Shown: positions 7,024-13,568 of the stretch, in pieces
How positions within the stretch are numbered: the stretch's first letter is position 1
How the letters are laid out: the number at the start of each line of letters is the position of its first letter
Assembly: GCF_946479975.1 (NCBI RefSeq)
Contig: NZ_CAMLIX010000130.1
Coordinates: forward strand, 1 to 14,652
From: an uncultured Flavobacterium sp.
GTDB taxonomy: Bacteria > Bacteroidota > Bacteroidia > Flavobacteriales > Flavobacteriaceae
Reading direction: 5' to 3'
DNA: 14,652 nt
Translations under genes and position numbers: made by a program
Notes under the pieces: model-generated
Databases searched by the model: none
What the model was told of the DNA's origin: nothing
The model's input: the letters and a program-made list of their open reading frames with translations, nothing else

Positions 7024-8081
7024 TTTGACAGCAGCGTAAAACTATGGTTTTTTCCGTTTAATTGATTGTACAATAGAATGGTTTTATAAGCCGATTTTGT
7101 AACCGAATTTACTTTTACAATTTCGGGAATTTCCTGAGTTTTCAAAATTTTAGAAGCCATCCAAAAAGCAAAAGCCGAAGCTGTATCATATTCGCCGCTC
7201 AAATGTTTGTAATATAAAACGGGAGTTTGAGCAAAAGTATTTTTAGCTAGATTTCTGTAATAATTTTCGAAATCGGCATTTCCGTCAAAACCTAAAACTA
7301 AGGCATCAACATCAGAAATTTCTAAATTATTAGATTTTAAAAAAGATTTAATTTCGCTTTCAACTTCGTTTTCTTCTAAAGTATTTACAATAGAAACATC
7401 CAAAAGTTCTGCGTATGTATTTTCTTTTCTTTCATTTTCTAAAACAAAAAAACTAGCACCTTCTCCATAAACGGCGCCGCTAGTAGTAGAAGTCAAAACA
7501 TCATAAGGAGCCGAATTATCTTTTTTAATTCGTCCGTTTAATTTGAAAAGGGCAGTAGTATATTCGCCGTTTTCATCAACGCCACCAACCAAAATTGAAT
7601 TTGCTTCGTCTTCTTCTATCTGCATTTTAGCATCAAGAAGAGCCGATTCAAAAGAAACTGCACCATTCACATAAGTGAAATTATATCCTTTACATTGTTG
7701 TAGCAGCGCAATTTGTGCACCAACCGTATTATGAGTCGATTGAATAAAAGAAGTCGGAGTCAGGAACTCTTCTTTATTATCTAAAATGCTTTTTAAGAAT
7801 TTTTCAGAATCTTCAATGCAGCCTAAACCCGTTCCGGTAATAATCGCATCGACGTTTTTTACATTAGCATCTTTCATGGCCAAAGCCGAAGCTACGATTC
7901 CGTTTTTCACCCCTTTTGCCATTCTTCTGCTGGCAGCGGGTGAAATATATTCTTTGTATGCCGGCGGAACAATTGCCAGTACATTTTCTTCATTATTAAC
8001 ATTGGCTTCTTCTAAAAAAACAGTATCAAATGTTTTTTGAGTCGAAATACAGCCTACTCCATTTATATATGTTTTTTTCAT
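7020..8081 (-). CDS. Ketosynthase-like chain-length factor (CLF, ApeC-like), no active-site cysteine
   Basis: A 353-residue thiolase-fold protein, shorter than normal KS enzymes (about 400). The fold is visible in NGVGCIS at the N-terminus, GTGLGCIEDS near 83-92 and ILVGGVDENGEY near 163. The expected TAC nucleophile motif is replaced by NGA (Ala141), and the first HGT motif is also lost (LGFDGNAD). A lone KHLSGEYDTASAF remains near the second His. This is the pattern of a CLF subunit that pairs with an active KS and sets chain length. It begins by a one-base TAATG overlap with the upstream KS, fitting an obligate 1:1 heterodimer. In aryl-polyene systems the matching pair is ApeO:ApeC. Confidence 0.86.
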   Translation of the reverse strand: MKKTYINGVGCISTQKTFDTVFLEEANVNNEENVLAIVPPAYKEYISPAASRRMAKGVKNGIVASALAMKDANVKNVDAIITGTGLGCIEDSEKFLKSILDNKEEFLTPTSFIQSTHNTVGAQIALLQQCKGYNFTYVNGAVSFESALLDAKMQIEEDEANSILVGGVDENGEYTTALFKLNGRIKKDNSAPYDVLTSTTSGAVYGEGASFFVLENERKENTYAELLDVSIVNTLEENEVESEIKSFLKSNNLEISDVDALVLGFDGNADFENYYRNLAKNTFAQTPVLYYKHLSGEYDTASAFAFWMASKILKTQEIPEIVKVNSVTKSAYKTILLYNQLNGKNHSFTLLSK

Positions 8082-9280
8082 TAGCTTTTTGAAAATATAA
8101 GGGTTGAACAGTTTCCTCCAAATCCAAAAGAGTTAGATAAAACATGTTCGATAGTTTTATTTTTTAAGGAAGTCTGCGGTTTTAAATCAAATTCTTCCAT
8201 CGGAACGTCGAAATTCAAATTCGGATAAACCACATTATTCTGAATTGCCAAAACACTGTAAACGGCTTCAATCGCCGCCGCCGCCGCTAAAGTATGTCCT
8301 GTAAAAGGTTTTGTAGAACTGAAATCGGGAACTTTTTCATCTTCGTAAATACGGCGTAAAGCTCGTCCTTCTGATAAATCGTTATTTGGCGTTGCTGTTC
8401 CGTGCACGTTGATGTAATCAATTTCAGAAGGTTGTAAACCCGAAACTTCAAAAGCTTTTTTCATGGCCAAATAAGCGCCGTCTCCGTTTTCAGAAGAGGC
8501 AGTTTGGTGAAAAGCGTCATTGGCATTTCCGTAACCCGAAACTCTTGCCAGTACTTTTTTATTCTGTTTTTCGACAACTTCATCTGATTCTAATACTAGA
8601 AAAGCTGCAGCTTCTCCAAGATTTAATCCTTTTCTGTTATTATCAAAAGGCTTATTATATTCGTCAGATAAAATCATCAAAGTCTTAAATCCGTTGATGG
8701 TGAATTTTGCCAAAGCATCGGCTCCACCTACAATTACGCGATCTAATTTTCCAGTTTTGATTAATCTTGCACCCAGCATAATAGCGTTGGCAGCAGAAGA
8801 ACAAGCGGTACTTATGGTTGTAACCATTCCTTTCAGACCTAATTCTTCGGCAATTTTATCCGCAACATCACCGCCATCATGGCACGTGATATATTTTACC
8901 AATTCTGGCTTTTCGAAATAATCGTAATAATGTTTTTCCGTCATATCCATTCCGCCCACACTGGTAGCAGATATAAGTCCGGTTCTAAATTCATTGATAG
9001 CGGTAATGCCGGCATTTTCAACAGCTTGTTTTGCTGCCAAAGTACCAATCATAGCGGTTCTGGAGAAATTATTATCCTCATTTAATTTCAATTCAGAGAT
9101 AAGATCTTCATTGGTTTTTTTGATTTCACCCACTTTGATCACATCTTCATGAACCGTCGAAATATTTTGAATGCGAGAAATACCGATTTTGTTTTCGATC
9201 AACGAAATATAATTTTCCTCAACCGAATTCCCAATCGCAGAAATAATTCCCATTCCCGTTATAGCAACACCTCTTGTCAT
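8081..9280 (-). CDS. Beta-ketoacyl-ACP synthase (FabF-type, ApeO-like)
   Basis: A 399-residue complete ketosynthase. It has the N-terminal VAITGMGIISAIGN, the nucleophile in TISTACSSAANAI (Cys160), NVHGTATPNND (His293), PFTGHTLAAAAAIEA (His329) and the C-terminal NSFGFGGNC loop. The C-H-H triad is intact, so it should carry out decarboxylative Claisen condensation of malonyl-ACP with the growing chain. Its stop overlaps the CLF start (TAATG), which strongly suggests a KS/CLF heterodimer. The upstream gap to the ACP gene (140 bases) is the second-largest within this biosynthetic stretch and consists of inverted repeats. Confidence 0.92.
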   Translation of the reverse strand: MTRGVAITGMGIISAIGNSVEENYISLIENKIGISRIQNISTVHEDVIKVGEIKKTNEDLISELKLNEDNNFSRTAMIGTLAAKQAVENAGITAINEFRTGLISATSVGGMDMTEKHYYDYFEKPELVKYITCHDGGDVADKIAEELGLKGMVTTISTACSSAANAIMLGARLIKTGKLDRVIVGGADALAKFTINGFKTLMILSDEYNKPFDNNRKGLNLGEAAAFLVLESDEVVEKQNKKVLARVSGYGNANDAFHQTASSENGDGAYLAMKKAFEVSGLQPSEIDYINVHGTATPNNDLSEGRALRRIYEDEKVPDFSSTKPFTGHTLAAAAAIEAVYSVLAIQNNVVYPNLNFDVPMEEFDLKPQTSLKNKTIEHVLSNSFGFGGNCSTLIFSKS

Positions 9281-9282
9281 TG

Positions 9283-9420
9283 TAGATTTTAGATTTATGA
9301 TTTTAGATTTTCTTGAACTTTGTCAAAGTTTTAAACTTTGACAAAGTTGATGTGGTATCTGAATTAGATTTTAATATTTCGGTTTAAGAAATCTAAAATC
9401 TAAAGTCTGAAATCTAAAAT
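9283..9420. repeat. Nested inverted repeat between ACP and KS genes
   Basis: A perfect palindrome with 16-base arms (AACTTTGTCAAAGTTT and its complement) and a one-base centre lies at 9316-9348. It is flanked by imperfect outer arms made of repeated TAGATTTT units at about 9283-9314 and their complements at about 9387-9420. In the minus-strand transcript the stem is followed by CAAGAAAATC, not a U-run, so it is not a classic terminator. A strong stem between ACP and KS could stabilise the upstream ACP message or limit read-through. It could equally be a mobile repeat unit with no function. Confidence 0.8.
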
Positions 9421-9678
9421 TTATTTAGTTCTGTTAGCGCTGATATACGCTGCCATAGTTTCGATAGACTGGAAAATTGTTTTTCCTTCTTTCGGGTCAA
9501 CCAATTTAATTCCGTAGTCCTTATCTAAAATCACGATCAATTCAAGTGCATCAATTGAGTCTAAACCTAAACCGTCTCCAAACAAAGGATCGTTATCTGC
9601 AATGTCTTCAATTGCAATATCTTCAAGGTTAAGAGTAGTTATGATTTTATTTTTTAATTCTTCTTTTAATGCTTCCAT
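9421..9678 (-). CDS. Acyl carrier protein
   Basis: An 85-residue ACP. The phosphopantetheine attachment site is in GLGLDSIDALEL with Ser41. The acidic helix pattern and the C-terminal helix (IETMAAYISAN) are typical. It would tether the growing polyene chain as a thioester for the neighbouring KS/CLF and dehydratase. It follows the half-KS gene by two bases and precedes the KS across the palindrome-rich gap. DSID rather than DSLD is common in dedicated secondary-metabolite and aryl-polyene carriers. Confidence 0.93.
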   Translation of the reverse strand: MEALKEELKNKIITTLNLEDIAIEDIADNDPLFGDGLGLDSIDALELIVILDKDYGIKLVDPKEGKTIFQSIETMAAYISANRTK

Positions 9679-9680
9679 GC

Positions 9681-10298
9681 TTATTTATTGTATAATGTAT
9701 TGATAGTTTCGTTTGTATATTTCTCGTTTTCTTCTTTGCTGATAAGGCAAAGAAAAGCTTTATAATTTTCGTTAAAATATTCGACCCAGCCACAAAGAAC
9801 CGAATCTGCTTTATTTGTGTTTAACAAAATCTCCGAATAGTTGGACAAAAATTCAGAATTGAAAGCATCAAATATAAAAAAAGAATTCTCACTTTTCAGC
9901 TGATGACGAATACTTATTTCGCCCAGACAAATATTCGGCAATGTATAAACGAACACCGCCGGACTCGGAAAATAGTTTTCTTTATCTGAAATCGATTCCT
10001 GGTATTTTACATCGGTATCTAAACTCGAAGATTTATTTGCCAAAACCAAAGCGATATTATTTTCTTCTTCAGTCGATGTGATCGGACTCAAAAGCAATTC
10101 TGAACCTAAAAAAGCCAGTTTGCTCAAAGCATCCATTTTGAAAAACTTTGGATACTGCATTTCAAAATTACGATATGCTTGTTTAGAGAAACCAGCAAAA
10201 TCGGTTGGTTCAATTTTGAATACAGAAGTTCCGTTGAGAACAATTTCGTTGTTTTCAATTTTGATGTAGGATTGTATGTTGGGTTTGTTTTGAGTCAT
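9681..10298 (-). CDS. Half-size ketosynthase-like protein lacking the active site
   Basis: A 205-residue protein that resembles only the N-terminal half of the thiolase/KS fold. FKMDALSKLAFLGSELLL at 53-70 looks like the early KS helix. FPSPAVFVYTLPNICLGEISI near 110-130 and the helix and strand around 148-174 (ILLNTNKADSVLCGWVEY) mirror the KS segment around the nucleophile. Where KS has the cysteine, this protein has Phe146/Asn147, and the two His motifs are absent because the second half is missing. It cannot condense on its own. It is intact and tightly packed (six bases after the preceding gene, two before ACP), so it is probably a real structural or regulatory subunit rather than decay. 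Similar short KS-like proteins occur in Bacteroidota pigment clusters as far as I recall. Confidence 0.75.
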   Translation of the reverse strand: MTQNKPNIQSYIKIENNEIVLNGTSVFKIEPTDFAGFSKQAYRNFEMQYPKFFKMDALSKLAFLGSELLLSPITSTEEENNIALVLANKSSSLDTDVKYQESISDKENYFPSPAVFVYTLPNICLGEISIRHQLKSENSFFIFDAFNSEFLSNYSEILLNTNKADSVLCGWVEYFNENYKAFLCLISKEENEKYTNETINTLYNK

Positions 10299-10304
10299 TT
10301 TATT

Positions 10305-10844
10305 TTAAGAACACAGTTTTTTAATGTCAGCCTTTAAAAGTAATTGAGAAAAAAGAACAGGAAAATTGGTTTTGCGACCTTTTTTAATTATTGTCATATA
10401 GATATTATTCTTTTCTAGAATAAATATTCTGCTTGACAGATATACAGAATTAAGTGCCAGAGCATCTGGATATTTATTATAAATTATTAATTCTTTTGAA
10501 TTTACAGCTCTTTTACATCCTGATTTATTACAATATTCATTAATAATTGCTCTATTTCTTTCAGCGTCATATTTGCTTATAATTTTCGTAAGATGTTTTT
10601 CAGTTGCTTTTCGATAAATTGCATAGGCAGAAAATAGACTAATAAAAAATAGCAGATAATATTCAGTTTCCGTTTGTGAATAATCTCGATATGGATCGAA
10701 ATAAACTAAAAAAGGACAAATAACTAAAAAACTAAAAAGTATAAAAATAAGTATGGTATCAAATATATCAGACCAGCTTTCAGTATATACCAGTTTACTT
10801 TTGATTATACTTTTCTCAATATTTAAGTTTTTTAAACTTCTCAT
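10305..10844 (-). CDS. Two-helix membrane protein of unknown function (179 aa)
   Basis: A 179-residue protein with two predicted membrane helices (about 28-48 and 62-78) and a C-terminal soluble domain of about 95 residues. I recognise no motif. Hand count of bases 10501-10560 gives 14 of 60 G+C, against 24 of 60 in two sampled stretches of the next gene, so it is markedly more AT-rich. Its ATG overlaps the TGA of the ketosynthase tail remnant (ATGA at 10841-10844), as if it had once been translationally coupled to a full KS. It is not a gene type I associate with aryl-polyene clusters and looks like an accessory insertion. Confidence 0.7.
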   Translation of the reverse strand: MRSLKNLNIEKSIIKSKLVYTESWSDIFDTILIFILFSFLVICPFLVYFDPYRDYSQTETEYYLLFFISLFSAYAIYRKATEKHLTKIISKYDAERNRAIINEYCNKSGCKRAVNSKELIIYNKYPDALALNSVYLSSRIFILEKNNIYMTIIKKGRKTNFPVLFSQLLLKADIKKLCS

Positions 10845-10907
10845 TTTATTTTCTCAAATACCACAGCCGTATTACAACCTCCCAATCCAGAAGTTGTTTT
10901 TAAGGAA
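10841..10907 (-). pseudogene. Ketosynthase C-terminal remnant
   Basis: Reading the minus strand gives H-S-LKTTSGLGGCNTAVVFEKIK-stop, preceded in frame by TAG. This matches the C-terminus of the intact KS that ends at 11810 (LKTASGFGGCNTAVVFEIVK). Twenty-three consecutive bases are identical. Across the 17 best-aligned codons there are five synonymous and two replacement differences, so the fragment once evolved under protein-level selection. No KS body precedes it: the gene at 10915-11733 ends seven bases upstream. The TGA overlaps the ATG of the next gene. Too short to be functional; it marks replacement or deletion of a former KS. Confidence 0.85.
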
Positions 10908-10914
10908 TGCTACT

Positions 10915-11733
10915 TTAATCTTTTATTATGCTATTATATATTTGATCAATATGCGTCCAATCTGTTTTGACATCAGATTCTTTTGTTAATAGTTTGAATG
11001 CGTTCCAAAAATCTTCTTTTCTTTCTTGATGTTCTTCAACTAATCTATTTTTATCAATAAATATGTTTTTAAAATTTCTAGATAATGCCAATTCAATTTG
11101 ATCGTCCATTTTATTAAAAAAATCTTCTCCGAACATTTTTATTTTACTCACAAAATCATGATAATTCATTTCGGAACAACCATCTGTAGCTGTCCACAAA
11201 CTTATTCCGTTTTCTAAAGAATATTCCGTTTCCCAAATAATCTTTATTTTATCATTTTTTCTGAAGAAATATAAATTCGGACCACCTATTAAATGTCCAG
11301 AATCTAATGTTCTTTCATTAATCCACGAAACCAATTTGTAATATTCATCAAAATAAAAATCTGTATTTTCATTTGTATCATGAATGTCTAGCCAGTCTTG
11401 TGATTTACTTTTAAACTTTTTTAAATCTTCAGCTAAAAGGTAAAAATTTTCAGGAATGCTTTCGCTCATTTTTTCAAAAAGCTCAATAAAATCCTCAATA
11501 AATCTGATTAAATAATAATCATTATACGATGTTGATTCATTTCCAAAATAATGGATTGCTTCATCAGAATATTTATAAATTGTCTCATTTTCAAAATTAA
11601 GCCATAATTCTCCATCTGTTAACCAAAACCAACTTAATGTTTGATTCGGTTCTTGACCAACAGGAATTATTTTGTCAATATTTTTTAATTTAAAATTTAT
11701 CATTCTTAGGATTTTATCTGAAATGATAATCAT
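10915..11733 (-). CDS. Soluble protein of unknown function, DUF5984-like (272 aa)
   Basis: A 272-residue acidic protein, rich in Trp and Tyr, without signal peptide or membrane helix. The N-terminal motif LSWFWLTDGELW (residues 33-44) reminds me of the DUF5984 family, scattered bacterial proteins often found as isolated accessory genes; this is from memory and unverified. An alternative ATG at 11703 (MINFKLKN) would give 262 residues and may be the true start. Sampled base counts are very low in G+C (10 of 60 at 11041-11100; 15 of 60 at 11101-11160) versus 25-31 of 60 in sampled parts of the upstream KS. It lies between the intact KS and the KS tail remnant, in the operon orientation, and seems unrelated to pigment synthesis. 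An immunity-like or cargo role is only a guess. Confidence 0.75.
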   Translation of the reverse strand: MIIISDKILRMINFKLKNIDKIIPVGQEPNQTLSWFWLTDGELWLNFENETIYKYSDEAIHYFGNESTSYNDYYLIRFIEDFIELFEKMSESIPENFYLLAEDLKKFKSKSQDWLDIHDTNENTDFYFDEYYKLVSWINERTLDSGHLIGGPNLYFFRKNDKIKIIWETEYSLENGISLWTATDGCSEMNYHDFVSKIKMFGEDFFNKMDDQIELALSRNFKNIFIDKNRLVEEHQERKEDFWNAFKLLTKESDVKTDWTHIDQIYNSIIKD

Positions 11734-11791
11734 TTTTACTTATCAACTTTCTGGGATTTTTCACTTTTAACTGGTCAGAATTTCCGAACAG

Positions 11792-11827
11792 TTGAATAAT
11801 TCGTGAAAATTAGTGCAATTCGTGTTT
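11792..11827 (-). repeat. Dispersed CACGAATT-type repeat, copy B, overlapping the KS 3' end
   Basis: Minus-strand sequence made of CACGAATT, CACTAATT and CACGAATT units, matching copies A and C in spacing and sequence. It covers the last few codons (HELH) and the TAA stop of the intact KS and extends into the gap before the unknown 272-residue gene. It marks the right-hand boundary of the AT-rich accessory stretch. Confidence 0.75.
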
Positions 11828-12961
11828 TACTATTTCAAAAACCACAGCCGTATTACAACCTCCAAAACCAGAAGCCGTTTTCAGGAAATATTCAATATTC
11901 TTTTCTTCATTTTTCTCAATCACATTAATAGTTTGGCTTACGCCGATTTCATCAAAACCTTTTGATTGAAAAAGTATATTTTGATTGGCAGATTCTATCG
12001 CAATTACTGTTTCCAATAATCCCGAAGCGCCTAATGTATGACCGTAAAATCCTTTTAAACTATTGATGGGAACATTTTGTAAATCTAAACGATTTAAAGC
12101 AATCGCTTCCATTTCGTCATTGAAAGGCGTTGCAGTTCCGTGTGCTGAAATATAATCTAATTTATTGCCTTCAATTTGAGCTTCTTTCAAAGCATTCTGA
12201 ATACTTCTAAACAAACCTTCGCCTGTTCTTGAAGGACCCGAAATATGATTTGCATCGTTTATTGAACTATCTCCAATCACTTTTATTTTTGCGTTTTTGG
12301 CTTCCGCCGAAACTAAAACTGCAGCTGTCGCTTCGCCCAAACTGACACCGGTTCTGTTTTTAGAATACGGTTTGCAAGGCAAATCACTCATCGCTTGAAA
12401 AGCATTAAAGCCAGACAAAACAAATTCTGAAACTTCGTCACCAGCAACAACAAAAATATTATCATAAAGTTCCGACTGAATCATTCTCTTAGCAACAGAA
12501 ACTGCTAAAATTCCAGAAACGCAGGCATTTGAAACGACAATTGGCTGGGTTTGAAACTTAAAAAAATCGGAAACGTTTTTTGCTAAAGCATCTAAATGTG
12601 CGTTGTTAAAACTTTCTTCAGAAGAATTTTTTAAAGCCGTTACATTTCCTTTCGTAGTAGAAAGTATAAAAGCAGTTTTTGAATTTAATTCGACTTCAGC
12701 ATTTTTGATAATCGGCTCTAAAGCCAAAATCATCATTTTTTCTAAACGAGAATATTTTGTTTCGGTACTGATTTTTGCAAAAGCGCTGTTTATTTTTTCA
12801 TTATTTATAACAGAAGCATAAAATGAATTCGGCATCAAAGAAATATCGCTGTGAAGCTGAATTCCAGAATCGCCACGAAGGATCGCTTCGATATTAGATT
12901 CAACATCAAAACCTAATGGCGTGATACAATTCGTTTCTGTAATGTATATTTCTCTTATCAT
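11810..12961 (-). CDS. Beta-ketoacyl-ACP synthase (ApeR/FabF-like), complete triad
   Basis: A 383-residue ketosynthase. It has ITPLGFDVESN at the N-terminus, the nucleophile in VVSNACVSGILAVS (Cys147), ISAHGTATPFND (His274), KGFYGHTLGASGLLE (His308) and the C-terminal TASGFGGCNTAVV loop. All catalytic residues are present, so condensation activity is expected, distinct from the KS/CLF pair encoded downstream. Aryl-polyene systems use a second stand-alone KS (ApeR), possibly for priming or early elongation. The last four residues (HELH) and the stop come from a dispersed repeat; without it the protein would probably end near EIVK, as the remnant at 10841 does. The 157-base upstream gap holds a palindrome and repeat copy C. 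Confidence 0.9.
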   Translation of the reverse strand: MIREIYITETNCITPLGFDVESNIEAILRGDSGIQLHSDISLMPNSFYASVINNEKINSAFAKISTETKYSRLEKMMILALEPIIKNAEVELNSKTAFILSTTKGNVTALKNSSEESFNNAHLDALAKNVSDFFKFQTQPIVVSNACVSGILAVSVAKRMIQSELYDNIFVVAGDEVSEFVLSGFNAFQAMSDLPCKPYSKNRTGVSLGEATAAVLVSAEAKNAKIKVIGDSSINDANHISGPSRTGEGLFRSIQNALKEAQIEGNKLDYISAHGTATPFNDEMEAIALNRLDLQNVPINSLKGFYGHTLGASGLLETVIAIESANQNILFQSKGFDEIGVSQTINVIEKNEEKNIEYFLKTASGFGGCNTAVVFEIVKHELH

Positions 12962-12981
12962 TTTATAATCTCATTTTCTCT

Positions 12982-13008
12982 CCTGTAAGGTTTTCAAAAC
13001 CTTGTAGG
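12982..13008. repeat. Palindrome between thioesterase and KS genes
   Basis: AAGGTTTT-C-AAAACCTT (12987-13003) is a perfect inverted repeat with a one-base centre, extending to CCTGT/GTAGG flanks with 11 of 13 paired positions. It lies 21 bases upstream of the KS start. On the transcript the stem is followed by AGAGAGAAAATG, so it does not look like a terminator. It could affect KS translation by being so near the start. Confidence 0.7.
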
Positions 13009-13028
13009 GATGTTTTATTTTGGATTGC

Positions 13029-13111
13029 TTAAAAGTTTCACGCAGATTTATAAAGATTTTAGCAGATTTAGATTGATTTTTAATTTGTGAAAATTTGTGT
13101 AATTTGTGGCT
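13029..13111 (-). repeat. Dispersed repeat copy C with CAGATTT repeats
   Basis: The part at 13076-13111 is the third copy of the CACGAATT-type repeat, here in CACAAATT form on the minus strand, starting seven bases after the thioesterase stop. The adjoining 13029-13075 contains AT-rich CGCAGATTTA / AGCAGATTTA units, which I recall as part of the same flavobacterial intergenic repeat group. No gene is seen in this gap. Confidence 0.65.
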
Positions 13112-13118
13112 AAAAAAA

Positions 13119-13568
13119 CTATTTCAACAACCCAACTTTCCTTTTCCATTCCTCATAAAAAGGCGGATTCGTCAACATTAAATTTCCATCTTTATCTAAA
13201 AAAACCTGAGTTGTTTCGCCTGTGCAGGCAACTTCTCCTTTTTCATCAATAATTTTAAAACGATAAATCATTTTTGCGGCTGGCGTGTCAACAACCGTTG
13301 TTTCAATTGTTACCACATCTCCATAACGCAAAGACAATTTATGTTCGCAAGTCGATTTTACAATTGGTGTTGTATAACCCGTTGCTGCAATATCCAGATA
13401 TGTAAGTCCGTGTTGGCGGCCGAAAGCTTCTCGTCCATCTTCGAAATAGGTAATATAGTTTCCGTGCCAAACAATTCCAAGCGGATCTGTTTCGTTAAAA
13501 CGAATCCTGATTTCGTGTGAAACGGTTAAATCGGTAGCCTCGTTAAACTGCTCTTTTCTTTTTATCAT
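13119..13568 (-). CDS. Acyl-CoA/ACP thioesterase, 4HBT hotdog family
   Basis: A 149-residue single hotdog-fold protein of the YbgC/4-hydroxybenzoyl-CoA thioesterase type. The motif ETDPLGIVWHGNYITYFEDGREAF (residues 26-49, described by its key residues Asp28, Gly31, His35 and Tyr38) matches the family's active-site helix, with Asp28 the likely catalytic residue. It would hydrolyse an acyl thioester, possibly releasing or proofreading polyene intermediates; aryl-polyene clusters carry a comparable enzyme. Its start lies inside the end of the ABC permease gene (26-base overlap), so the two are translationally coupled. Confidence 0.88.
   Translation of the reverse strand: MIKRKEQFNEATDLTVSHEIRIRFNETDPLGIVWHGNYITYFEDGREAFGRQHGLTYLDIAATGYTTPIVKSTCEHKLSLRYGDVVTIETTVVDTPAAKMIYRFKIIDEKGEVACTGETTQVFLDKDGNLMLTNPPFYEEWKRKVGLLK

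Noticed and set aside
9316..9348. Intrinsic terminator after ACP
   Set aside because: The stem is followed by CAAGAAAATC on the transcript, not by a U-run, and KS/CLF are expected in the same operon.
9281..9420. Flavobacterial promoter (TAnnTTTG -7 element) in this and the other intergenic gaps
   Set aside because: Reading the minus strand of the larger gaps by eye I found no convincing TAnnTTTG with a TTG at the right spacing, so no promoter is annotated.
10841..10907. The KS tail as a genuine small gene
   Set aside because: It has no start codon, an in-frame TAG just before it, and matches the end of a known KS, so it is a remnant.
10753..10989. Plus-strand open frame across the remnant region
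   Set aside because: It overlaps the ends of two minus-strand genes and the KS tail, and its product is a low-complexity hydrophobic string.
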